DNA of 64,000 nucleotides from Sphingomonas sp. Root720 (GTDB taxonomy: Bacteria; Pseudomonadota; Alphaproteobacteria; Sphingomonadales; Sphingomonadaceae), in NCBI RefSeq assembly GCF_001428605.1, contig NZ_LMID01000013.1, forward strand, positions 349,042 through 413,041, given 5' to 3'. Below, piece by piece: positions 57,024-64,000 of the stretch; positions within the stretch are counted from its first letter, which is position 1; the number at the start of each line of letters is the position of its first letter. The notes under the pieces are model-generated. The model was not told the DNA's origin. It saw only the letters and a list, made by a program, of their open reading frames with translations, and ran no database searches. A program made the position numbers and the translations under genes.

Positions 57024-58424
57024 ATGCAGTATGTCAGCACCAGGGGCTCGGCCCCGCGCCTCGGATTCGAAGATGTCACGCTCGCGGGCCTCGCGGCGGA
57101 CGGCGGCCTCTATGTGCCCGAAACATGGCCCAGCTTCTCCACGGCGGAGATCGCGGCGCTGCGCGGCCTGTCCTATGTCGACACCGCCGTCGCGGTGATG
57201 AAGCCCTTCGTCGCGGGCGCGCTCGACGATGCCGAGCTCAAGTCGCTGTGCGAGGCCGCCTATGGCCGGTTCGCCCATGCGGCGGTCGTACCGCTCAAGC
57301 AGCTCGACCATCGCCAGTGGCTGCTCGAACTGTTCCACGGGCCCACGCTCGCCTTCAAGGATGTCGCGCTCCAGCTGCTCGGCCTGCTGTTCGAACGCTT
57401 CCTGGCGAAGCGCGACACCCATCTGACCGTGATCGGCGCGACCAGCGGCGACACGGGCTCCGCGGCGATCGACGCGCTCGCCGGTCGCGCCAAGGTCGAC
57501 ATCTTCATGCTCCATCCCAAGGGCCGCGTGTCCGAGGTGCAGCGCCGCCAGATGACGACCGTTCTGGCTCCCAACGTCCACAATATCGCGATCGAGGGCA
57601 GCTTCGACGACGCGCAGGCGCTGGTGAAGGCGATGTTCGCCGATGCGGACTTCGCCGGCCGCTTCAACCTGTCCGCGGTCAATTCGATCAACTGGGCGCG
57701 GCTGATGGCCCAGGTGGTCTATTATTTCTACGCCGCCGTCCGGCTCGGCGCGCCCGACCGGCCGGTCGCCTTCTCGGTCCCGACCGGCAATTTCGGCGAC
57801 GTGTTCGCGGGCTATGTCGCGGCGAAGATGGGGCTGCCCGTCGCCCGGCTCATCGTCGCGACCAACGTCAACGACATCCTCCACCGCGCGCTGTCGGCGG
57901 GCGACTATTCGGTCGGCACCGTCACGGCCACCGCCGCCCCGTCGATGGACATCCAGGTCAGCTCCAACTTCGAGCGCCTGCTGTTCGACCTGCACGGCCG
58001 CGACGGCACCGCGCTCGCCGCGACGATGAAGGGGTTCGAGTCGAGCAAGCGGCTCGACATCCCCGCCGCGATGCAGGCCGAGGCCGCCGGCCTCCTCGCC
58101 AGCGCCCGCATCGACGCCGATCGCATGCAGCTGGCGATGCGCTGGGCGCATGACCGCGCCGCCGAAACGATCGACCCGCACAGCGCGATCGGCCTCGCCG
58201 CCGCGCAGGACAGCGACCTCGACCCCTCGATCCCGATCGTCACCCTCGCCACCGCCCACCCCGCCAAATTCGGCGACGCGGTCGAGCGCGCGACCGGCAC
58301 CCGGCCGATCCTGCCGGCACGGATCGGCGAACTGTTCGAGCGGCAGGAGCGCTATGCGGTGCTCCCGGCCGAGATCGGCGCGATCGAGAATTTCGTCGCC
58401 GAGCAGGCCGCGACGGTCGCCTGA
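57024..58424 (+). CDS. thrC: Threonine synthase
   Basis: A 466-residue fold-type II PLP enzyme of the long (gamma-proteobacterial/fungal-like) form. PLP lysine in LAFKDVALQ, TSGDTGSAA and SVPTGNFGD are conserved. It makes threonine from O-phosphohomoserine. It precedes an M16 peptidase gene by five bases. Confidence 0.96.
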   Translation: MQYVSTRGSAPRLGFEDVTLAGLAADGGLYVPETWPSFSTAEIAALRGLSYVDTAVAVMKPFVAGALDDAELKSLCEAAYGRFAHAAVVPLKQLDHRQWLLELFHGPTLAFKDVALQLLGLLFERFLAKRDTHLTVIGATSGDTGSAAIDALAGRAKVDIFMLHPKGRVSEVQRRQMTTVLAPNVHNIAIEGSFDDAQALVKAMFADADFAGRFNLSAVNSINWARLMAQVVYYFYAAVRLGAPDRPVAFSVPTGNFGDVFAGYVAAKMGLPVARLIVATNVNDILHRALSAGDYSVGTVTATAAPSMDIQVSSNFERLLFDLHGRDGTALAATMKGFESSKRLDIPAAMQAEAAGLLASARIDADRMQLAMRWAHDRAAETIDPHSAIGLAAAQDSDLDPSIPIVTLATAHPAKFGDAVERATGTRPILPARIGELFERQERYAVLPAEIGAIENFVAEQAATVA

Positions 58425-58429
58425 ACATC

Positions 58430-59662
58430 ATGTCGGGGCCGCATCTCCACCGGCTGGCCAACGGCTTCACCATCGCCGCCGAGCCGATGGCGGGCGTCGA
58501 GACGATCGCCGTCGGACTGCATGTCGATTGCGGCGCCCGGCACGAGGACGGTCGCACCAACGGGCTCGCCCATCTGTTCGAGCATATGGTGTTCAAGGGC
58601 GCGGGCGGCCGTAGCGCGCGTGCGATCTCCGAAGCTATCGAGAATGTCGGCGGCTATCTCAACGCCTTCACCTCGCGCGACCAGACCGCCTTCCAGGCGC
58701 GGCTGCTGGCCGAGCATCTCGATCTCGGCGTCGAGCTGATCGGCGACCTGATCCGCAAGCCCCATTTCGACGGCGACGATCTGGTGCGCGAGAAAGACGT
58801 CGTTCTCCAGGAACTGGGCGAGGCGCGCGACCTGCCCGACGACATCATCAACGATCATTTCCATTCGACCGCCTGGCCGGGCCAGGCCTTCGGCCGTCCG
58901 GTGCTGGGCGAGGAGGACACGATCGCGGCGATCGGCGTCGATGATCTCCACGCCTGGACGCGCAAGCATTACCGGCCCGAGGGCATGGTGCTGGCGGCGG
59001 CGGGCAAGATCGACGTCGACCGGCTGGTCGCGCTGGCCGAGGAACGCTTCGGCGACATGGAACAGGCGCCCCGCCCGGTTCCCGAGCTGGCGGCCTATCG
59101 GGGCGGCAGCTTCGTCGAACGGCGCCGGCTCGAATCGGCCCATATCCTGTTCGGCTATGAAGCCGTCAGCTATTTCGACCCGTCTTACTATCCGCTGCTG
59201 CTGTTCAGCCAGGCGGCGGGCGAAGGCAGCTCGTCGCGGCTGTTCCAGTCGATCCGCGAGGATCGCGGGCTCGCTTATTCGATCGGCACCTCGGTCGCGG
59301 CCTGGCGCGACACCGGCATGCTGACCGTCTACCTCGCGACCGCGCGGCGCGAGGCGCAGAACGCGACCGACCTGTCGCGCGAGCTGCTGCGCGGGGCGAC
59401 GATCGACCTCACCCCCGTCGAGCTGGCCCGCGCCAAGGCGCAGATCCGCGCGACGATCCTGATGGCGCTCGAATCGGTCCAGAGCCGCTCCGACCGGCTC
59501 GGCTTCCAGACCCTGGTCCATGGCGCTCCGATCGACCCCGCGACGATCGTCGCCCGGATCGAAGCCTGCACCCTGGAGGAGGTCCGCGCCGCCGGCGCCC
59601 GCCTGCTCGAAGGGCCCGAGACGCTGGCGACGGTGGGGCCCGCGCTCAAGGCGGCGGCGTGA
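58430..59662 (+). CDS. M16 family zinc peptidase (processing-peptidase-like)
   Basis: A 410-residue M16 protein with inverted zinc motif HLFEH in its N-terminal domain and the downstream Glu ligand region (ENVGGYLNAFTSRDQTAF). The C-terminal M16 half follows. There is no signal peptide, so it is likely cytoplasmic, similar to mitochondrial MPP-beta relatives of alphaproteobacteria. It is coupled with thrC in many sphingomonads. Confidence 0.92.
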   Translation: MSGPHLHRLANGFTIAAEPMAGVETIAVGLHVDCGARHEDGRTNGLAHLFEHMVFKGAGGRSARAISEAIENVGGYLNAFTSRDQTAFQARLLAEHLDLGVELIGDLIRKPHFDGDDLVREKDVVLQELGEARDLPDDIINDHFHSTAWPGQAFGRPVLGEEDTIAAIGVDDLHAWTRKHYRPEGMVLAAAGKIDVDRLVALAEERFGDMEQAPRPVPELAAYRGGSFVERRRLESAHILFGYEAVSYFDPSYYPLLLFSQAAGEGSSSRLFQSIREDRGLAYSIGTSVAAWRDTGMLTVYLATARREAQNATDLSRELLRGATIDLTPVELARAKAQIRATILMALESVQSRSDRLGFQTLVHGAPIDPATIVARIEACTLEEVRAAGARLLEGPETLATVGPALKAAA

Positions 59663-59691
59663 CGCCGGCGGCACGCGTCGCCGCCCATCGC

Positions 59692-59780
59692 GTCATCCCA
59701 GCGCAGGTTGGGATCTCGGGCGGCTCCAGCGGCAACCGCATCTCCCCTCCTCGCGAGATGCCGGCCTGCGCTGGCATGAC
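59692..59780. repeat. REP-like palindrome pair, close to the next start
   Basis: Units at 59692-59716 (ATCCCAGC/GTTGGGAT) and 59755-59780 (ATGCCGGC/GCTGGCAT) face each other across about 38 bases. The second ends only 12 bases before the start of the next gene. Confidence 0.85.
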
Positions 59781-59792
59781 GGGCACTTGGAC

Positions 59793-60659
59793 ATGAACCT
59801 CACCACCCTCATCACCGAACCGTGGGACGATTACGGCCTCGTCGACTCCGGTCATGGCCGCAAGCTCGAGCGCTACGGCCGCTTCCGCTTCATCCGCCCC
59901 GAGCCGCAGGCGATGTGGGCGCCCGCCTCCCCCAATTGGGAAGCCGACGGCGACTTCATCGGCGCCTCGGACGAGGATGGCGGCGGCAAATGGCACCTGT
60001 CGCGCGACGTCCCGCGCGGCGGCTGGCACATGCGCTGGGAAGAGGTGCGCTTCATGGCGCAGAACACCCCCTTCCGCCACCTCGCCTTCTTCCCCGACAT
60101 GGCCCCGCAATGGAGCTGGATGCGCGACCGCACCGGCGAAGGCGACGAGGTGATGAACCTGTTCGGCTACACCGGCGTCGGCACCCTGGCGCTCGCCGCC
60201 AAGGGGGCGAAGCTCACCCATGTCGACGCCTCGAAGAAGTCGGTCGATGCCGCCAAGGCCAACGCCTTCCTCAGCGACATGGCCGACCGGCCGATCCGCT
60301 GGATGGTCGACGACGCCGCCAAGTTCACCGCGCGCGAGGTGCGCCGCGGCCGCCGCTATGACGGCATCTTCCTCGACCCGCCCAAATTCGGGCGCGGCCC
60401 CGATGGCGAAGTCTGGCGGCTGGAGGAGCATCTTCCGGGCCTGATCGCCGATTGCCGCGCGCTGCTCGACGAGAAGTCGAAGTTCCTGGTGCTCACGGTC
60501 TACGCGATCCGCATGTCCGCGCTGGCGATCGGCGAGTTGCTGCGACAGGCGATGGCCGATCTCGGCGGCACGGTCGAGGTAGGCGAGATGGCCGTGCGCG
60601 AAGAAGCGCGCGGCCTGCTGCTGCCGACCGCGATCTTCGCGCGGTGGCGGCGGGACTGA
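59793..60659 (+). CDS. Class I SAM methyltransferase, RlmI-like
   Basis: A 288-residue protein with SAM motif NLFGYTGVGTLALAA and catalytic-type motif FLDPPKFGRGP, as in rRNA m5C methyltransferases RlmI/RlmK; no N-terminal PUA domain is seen. The start MNLTTLITEPWDDY lies right after a REP pair with no clear ribosome binding site. The target RNA is not known. Confidence 0.85.
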   Translation: MNLTTLITEPWDDYGLVDSGHGRKLERYGRFRFIRPEPQAMWAPASPNWEADGDFIGASDEDGGGKWHLSRDVPRGGWHMRWEEVRFMAQNTPFRHLAFFPDMAPQWSWMRDRTGEGDEVMNLFGYTGVGTLALAAKGAKLTHVDASKKSVDAAKANAFLSDMADRPIRWMVDDAAKFTAREVRRGRRYDGIFLDPPKFGRGPDGEVWRLEEHLPGLIADCRALLDEKSKFLVLTVYAIRMSALAIGELLRQAMADLGGTVEVGEMAVREEARGLLLPTAIFARWRRD

Positions 60660-60760
60660 TCGTCCGGCGGTCCGCCGAGGTGGCGGCCGTCGACAAGCGC
60701 GACCTGAAGCAGCCTTAAATGCCGATGCGCGCGATACTGACGATCATGGCGGGCCATCCA

Positions 60761-61054
60761 TTACTCCGCAAGACCTTCGATCGCCTCGGCCATGCTGACA
60801 TCGCGGTGCGACAGCCCGCCGGCATCGTGGGTGGTCAGCAGGATATCCACCCGGTTCCAAACGTTCGACCACTCCGGATGATGGTCGTGCTTCTCGGCAT
60901 AGAGCGCGACCCGCGTCATGAACGCGAAGGCGGCCGGGAAATCGGGAAAGGTGAAGCTGCGGCTGATCGCATCGCGGGCCTCGTCATAGTCCCAGTCGGG
61001 CAGGCCATCGAGCGCGTCGGCGCGCTCCTCGTCGGTCAGGGGCTCGATCGGCAT
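60761..61054 (-). CDS. phhB: Pterin-4a-carbinolamine dehydratase
   Basis: A 97-residue PCD with the signature [18 protein letters not shown] and [14 protein letters not shown]. It recycles the carbinolamine of tetrahydrobiopterin after aromatic hydroxylation. No hydroxylase lies nearby. Confidence 0.93.
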   Translation of the reverse strand: MPIEPLTDEERADALDGLPDWDYDEARDAISRSFTFPDFPAAFAFMTRVALYAEKHDHHPEWSNVWNRVDILLTTHDAGGLSHRDVSMAEAIEGLAE

Positions 61055-61105
61055 CGCTCTATCCTCGCTGGCGTGTTCCGGTTGCGCGCTTTATGTCGGC
61101 CGAAG

Positions 61106-61507
61106 ATGAGCGAAGGTCAAACCCTGGCGCCGGACGCCGACCGGATCGAGGCGATCGCGCGCGCGACGATCGCGAAGCTGCCGCCGGCGTTCGCGCGCCA
61201 CCTGGGCGACGTCGTCCTCAAGATCGAAGAGTTCGCCGACGACGCGACCCTCGCCGAGATGGGGATCGAAAGCCCGTTCGACCTGACCGGGCTCTACACG
61301 GGCCTGCCGGTCGGATCGAAGTCGGTCGACCATTCGGGGACGATGCCCGACATGATCCACCTCTATCGCCGTGCGATCCTCGACGAATGGGTCGAGACCG
61401 ACGTGACGCTGGAGGCGCTCGTTTCGAATGTCGTCATCCACGAGATCGGCCATCATTTCGGTTTGTCCGACGACGACATGCACGCGCTCGAGGCGATGGT
61501 CGGCTGA
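61106..61507 (+). CDS. Metallopeptidase family protein (zincin, DUF1025-like)
   Basis: A 133-residue protein with the zinc motif VVIHEIGHHFGLSDDDM near the C-terminus. It belongs to the small alphaproteobacterial metallopeptidase family lacking a characterised substrate. Its stop overlaps the ccmA start (TGATG), suggesting translational coupling. Confidence 0.88.
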   Translation: MSEGQTLAPDADRIEAIARATIAKLPPAFARHLGDVVLKIEEFADDATLAEMGIESPFDLTGLYTGLPVGSKSVDHSGTMPDMIHLYRRAILDEWVETDVTLEALVSNVVIHEIGHHFGLSDDDMHALEAMVG

Positions 61508-62091
61508 TGGTGGCGCGACTGGCGTTCGACCGGGTCGCCTGCCTGCGCGGCGACCGGCTGCTGTTCGAGGGGATGAGCTTCGCGCTGGACGCGGGGGACG
61601 CCGCGCTGCTGACCGGGCCCAACGGCGCGGGCAAGTCGAGCCTGATGCGGATCGCGGCCGGGCTGCTGCCTGCCTCCGCCGGCACGGTCGAGCGCGCCGG
61701 CGGCATCGCCTTCGCGGGGGAAGCCGCCGCGCTCGATCCACGCCTGCCGCTCGGCCGGGCGCTCGGCTTCTGGGCGAAGCTCGACGGCGCCTCCCCGGCC
61801 GATGTCGATGCGGCGCTCGACCGGATGGCGATCGCCAACCTGGCGCAGGTGCCGGTCCGGATGTTCTCGACCGGGCAGCGCAAGCGCGCCGCGCTCGCCC
61901 GCGTCATCGCCGGCCGCGCTGCGATCTGGCTGCTCGACGAGCCCGGCAACGGCCTCGACACCGCGTCGATCGACCGGCTCGCCGCCGCGATGGCCGCGCA
62001 CCGCGACACGGGCGGGATCGTCGTCGTCGCGACGCACCAGTCGCTGGCCTTGCCCGGGGCGATCGAGATTCCGCTGGGGACGCGGCCATGA
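61507..62091 (+). CDS. ccmA: Haem-exporter ATPase CcmA
   Basis: A 194-residue ABC ATPase with Walker A GPNGAGKSS, signature FSTGQRKRAALAR and Walker B IWLLDEPGNGLD. It works with CcmB in cytochrome c maturation, needed for petC in this window. Its stop overlaps ccmB (ATGA). Confidence 0.94.
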   Translation: MVARLAFDRVACLRGDRLLFEGMSFALDAGDAALLTGPNGAGKSSLMRIAAGLLPASAGTVERAGGIAFAGEAAALDPRLPLGRALGFWAKLDGASPADVDAALDRMAIANLAQVPVRMFSTGQRKRAALARVIAGRAAIWLLDEPGNGLDTASIDRLAAAMAAHRDTGGIVVVATHQSLALPGAIEIPLGTRP

Positions 62092-62735
62092 GCCCCTGGG
62101 GCACGATCATCCTGCGCGACGTGCGCCTCGCCTATCAGGGCGGCGGCGCGCTGCTGCCGCTGATCTTCTTCCTGCTGGTCGCAACGCTCTTCCCCTTCGC
62201 GGTCGGGCCCGACGGGCCGCTGCTCGCCAAGGTCGGCGGCGGCGCGCTGTGGATGGCGGCGCTGCTCGCGGCGCTGCTGCCGGTCGACCGGCTGGTGGCG
62301 CCCGACGCCGATAGCGGCGTGCTCGACCAATATGCGGTGCGCGGCCTGTCCGACGAGGGGATCGCCGCCGCCAAGATCGCCGCCCACTGGCTGGGCTTCG
62401 GCCCGCCGCTGATGATCGCCGCCCTGCCCGCAGCCGCGCTGCTGAAGCTCGACGGCGACATCCTGTTCCGGCTCGAGGCCGGGTTGGCGATCGGCACCCC
62501 GGCACTCGCCGCGCTGGGCGTGATGACGAGCGCGCTGACCCTGGGCCTGCGCGGCGCGGGGGCGCTGGCGGGGCTCGTCATGCTGCCCCTCGCGGTGCCG
62601 CTGCTGATCTTCGGCGCGGGCGCGCTGGGACAGGACGGCATGGGCGCGATCAAGCTGCTCGGCGCGGCCGCCCTGCTGCTCACCGCCCTCGCCCCCTTCG
62701 CGGCGGGTGCCGCGCTCAGGGCGGCGAGGGACTGA
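62088..62735 (+). CDS. ccmB: Haem-exporter membrane protein CcmB
   Basis: A 215-residue integral membrane protein with six helices, family start TIILRDVRLAYQGGG. It pairs with CcmA. Other ccm genes (ccmC-I) are not in the window. Confidence 0.93.
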   Translation: MSPWGTIILRDVRLAYQGGGALLPLIFFLLVATLFPFAVGPDGPLLAKVGGGALWMAALLAALLPVDRLVAPDADSGVLDQYAVRGLSDEGIAAAKIAAHWLGFGPPLMIAALPAAALLKLDGDILFRLEAGLAIGTPALAALGVMTSALTLGLRGAGALAGLVMLPLAVPLLIFGAGALGQDGMGAIKLLGAAALLLTALAPFAAGAALRAARD

Positions 62736-62755
62736 TGCCCCTCTCCTCCTGCCGC

Positions 62756-62843
62756 GTCATGCCAGCGCAGGCAGGCATCTCGGGAGGCTCCTGCCGCGAC
62801 CTGCTCTCCCCTCTCACGAGACCCCAGCCTTCGCTGGGGTGAC
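62756..62843. repeat. REP-like palindrome pair
   Basis: Units at 62756-62782 (ATGCCAGCGCAGGCAGGCAT) and 62818-62843 (ACCCCAGC/GCTGGGGT) face each other between the convergent ccmB and oligopeptidase genes. Bases change in pairs in the second unit, keeping the stem. Confidence 0.8.
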
Positions 62844-62858
62844 GGAGAAGTCAGCCGC

Positions 62859-64000
62859 CTATCCGCCCACCTGCGTCAGCACGAAGGCATAGGCCTCGGC
62901 ATCCTCGCGCAGCGATTCATAGCGGCCCGACTTGCCGCCATGGCCCGCGCCCATGTTGATCTTGAGCAGCAGCAGATGGTCGTCGGTCTTGGTCGCGCGC
63001 AGCCGGGCGGCCCATTTGGCGGGCTCCCAATAGGTCACGCGCGGATCGTTGAGGCCGCCGGTGATCAGCATCGGCGGATAGGGTTGCGCCGCGACATTGT
63101 CATAGGGGCTGTAGCTGCGGATCAGCTCGAACGCCGCCTGGTCGGTGATCGGGTTGCCCCATTCGGGCCATTCGCCTGGGGTCAGCGGCAGGCTTTCGTC
63201 CTGCATGGTGTTGAGCACGTCGACGAAGGGCACGTCGGCCACCACCGCGCCCCACAGATCGGGATCGGTGTTGGCGACGACGCCCATCAGCTCGCCGCCC
63301 GCCGACCCGCCGTTGATCGCGATCCGGCCCGCGCTGGTGAGGCCCGCCGCGATCAGCCCCTTCGCCGCGTCCGAGAAGTCGTGGAAGGTGTTCCAGCGCT
63401 GCTCGGCCTTGCCCTGGAGATACCAGTCGTAGCCGAGATCGTCGCCGCCGCGGATATGCGCGATCGCATAGGCCCAGCCGCGATCGACCAGCGACAGCCG
63501 CACCGTCGAGAAGCCCGGCGGGATCGCATGGCCATAGGCGCCATAGGCATAGAGGAACAGCTTGCCCGATCCGTCCCGGGGAAAGCCCTTGCGGTAGAGC
63601 ACCGACACCGGGATCGCCTTGCCGTCGCGGGCCGGCACCATCAGCCGCTCGGTCGCGTAGAGCGACGGGTCGTAGCCCGACGGGATCTCCTGCACCTTGA
63701 GCGTCGTCAGCGTCCGCGCGGCGGGATCATAGTCGAACACCGTCTGCGGCGTGACCATCGACGCATAGCCGAGCCGGTAGGCGGGCGGATCATATTCGGG
63801 ATTGCTGCCGAGCCCCGCCGTGTAGCTCGCCTCGGGAAAGGCGATGCGATGCTCCTGGCCGTCATAGGCGCGCAGCCGGACCTGGTCGAGCCCGTCGACC
63901 CGCTCGGTCAGCACCAGATGCCGCGCGAAGCTGGTGAGCCCGCGGATATAGACGCGGTCGGACCCGGCGACGACGGTTTCCCAGGCGCCCGGATCGGCCG
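62859..64000 (-). CDS. ptrB: Oligopeptidase B / prolyl-oligopeptidase family serine peptidase (C-terminal part)
   Basis: The gene continues past the right edge; about 380 residues are visible. A beta-propeller end is followed by the alpha/beta-hydrolase catalytic domain: INGGSAGGELMG (nucleophile Ser), GLNDPRVTYWEP (Asp) and MGAGHGGKSGRY (His). It cleaves short peptides, typically after basic residues for oligopeptidase B. Confidence 0.92.
   Translation of the reverse strand, partial: ADPGAWETVVAGSDRVYIRGLTSFARHLVLTERVDGLDQVRLRAYDGQEHRIAFPEASYTAGLGSNPEYDPPAYRLGYASMVTPQTVFDYDPAARTLTTLKVQEIPSGYDPSLYATERLMVPARDGKAIPVSVLYRKGFPRDGSGKLFLYAYGAYGHAIPPGFSTVRLSLVDRGWAYAIAHIRGGDDLGYDWYLQGKAEQRWNTFHDFSDAAKGLIAAGLTSAGRIAINGGSAGGELMGVVANTDPDLWGAVVADVPFVDVLNTMQDESLPLTPGEWPEWGNPITDQAAFELIRSYSPYDNVAAQPYPPMLITGGLNDPRVTYWEPAKWAARLRATKTDDHLLLLKINMGAGHGGKSGRYESLREDAEAYAFVLTQVGG

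Overview
The window is a chromosomal segment of about 67% GC from an alphaproteobacterium, most likely a Sphingomonadaceae member (Sphingomonas/Rhizorhabdus type). Supporting signs are the str-S10 ribosomal order, a cytochrome bc1 operon, a PdhC-thioesterase-Lpd operon, frequent GTG/TTG starts, short ATGA/GTGA/TTGA gene overlaps and a family of REP-like palindromes between genes. No rRNA, tRNA, CRISPR array, insertion sequence or prophage was seen.

Layout. 1-6.7 kb (minus): rpsL-rpsG-fusA-tuf-rpsJ-rplC-rplD-rplW behind a good sigma70 promoter, with a terminator-like hairpin inside the operon ahead of rplC. 6.7-11.5 kb: an LprI-like protein, a cation diffusion facilitator, then a cell-wall block of two YkuD-type L,D-transpeptidases and a D,D-carboxypeptidase. 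11.5-12.8 kb: a lower-GC island with small lipoproteins and a cytoplasmic protein resembling toxin-associated DUF6973 domains. 12.9-20.3 kb: pyruvate dehydrogenase E2/E3, universal stress protein, fRMsr, ArfB, a pseudouridine synthase, ribosomal protein L25 and peptidyl-tRNA hydrolase.

20.5-34.2 kb is the most unusual region. It holds two tandemly duplicated secreted TPR-CHAT proteases, each with its own copy of the same promoter, and a FecR-domain repeat protein ending in a TbpB-like beta-barrel, whose gene carries a one-base frameshift. Next come a TPR plus outer-membrane-barrel protein of the Slam/type XI secretion kind, a divergent secreted caspase-like protein, a MASE1-PAS-GGDEF protein and a secreted unknown. 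I propose it as a candidate surface-exposed protease/cargo system. That link is inferred from gene order and domain content.

34.3-64 kb is mainly housekeeping: a two-component system, YjdF-like protein, YchF, a MaoC-like hydratase, MTA phosphorylase, cytochrome bc1 (petABC), TrmL-HemF-GNAT, LipB, QueC-QueE, a lone Anbu proteasome-like protease, DUF3617-like protein, Hsp33, ArgD-ArgF behind a terminator-containing leader, a porin, a GFA protein, ThrC, an M16 peptidase, an RlmI-like methyltransferase, PhhB, a zincin, CcmA-CcmB and a partial oligopeptidase B. REP-like palindrome pairs punctuate these blocks at gene ends.
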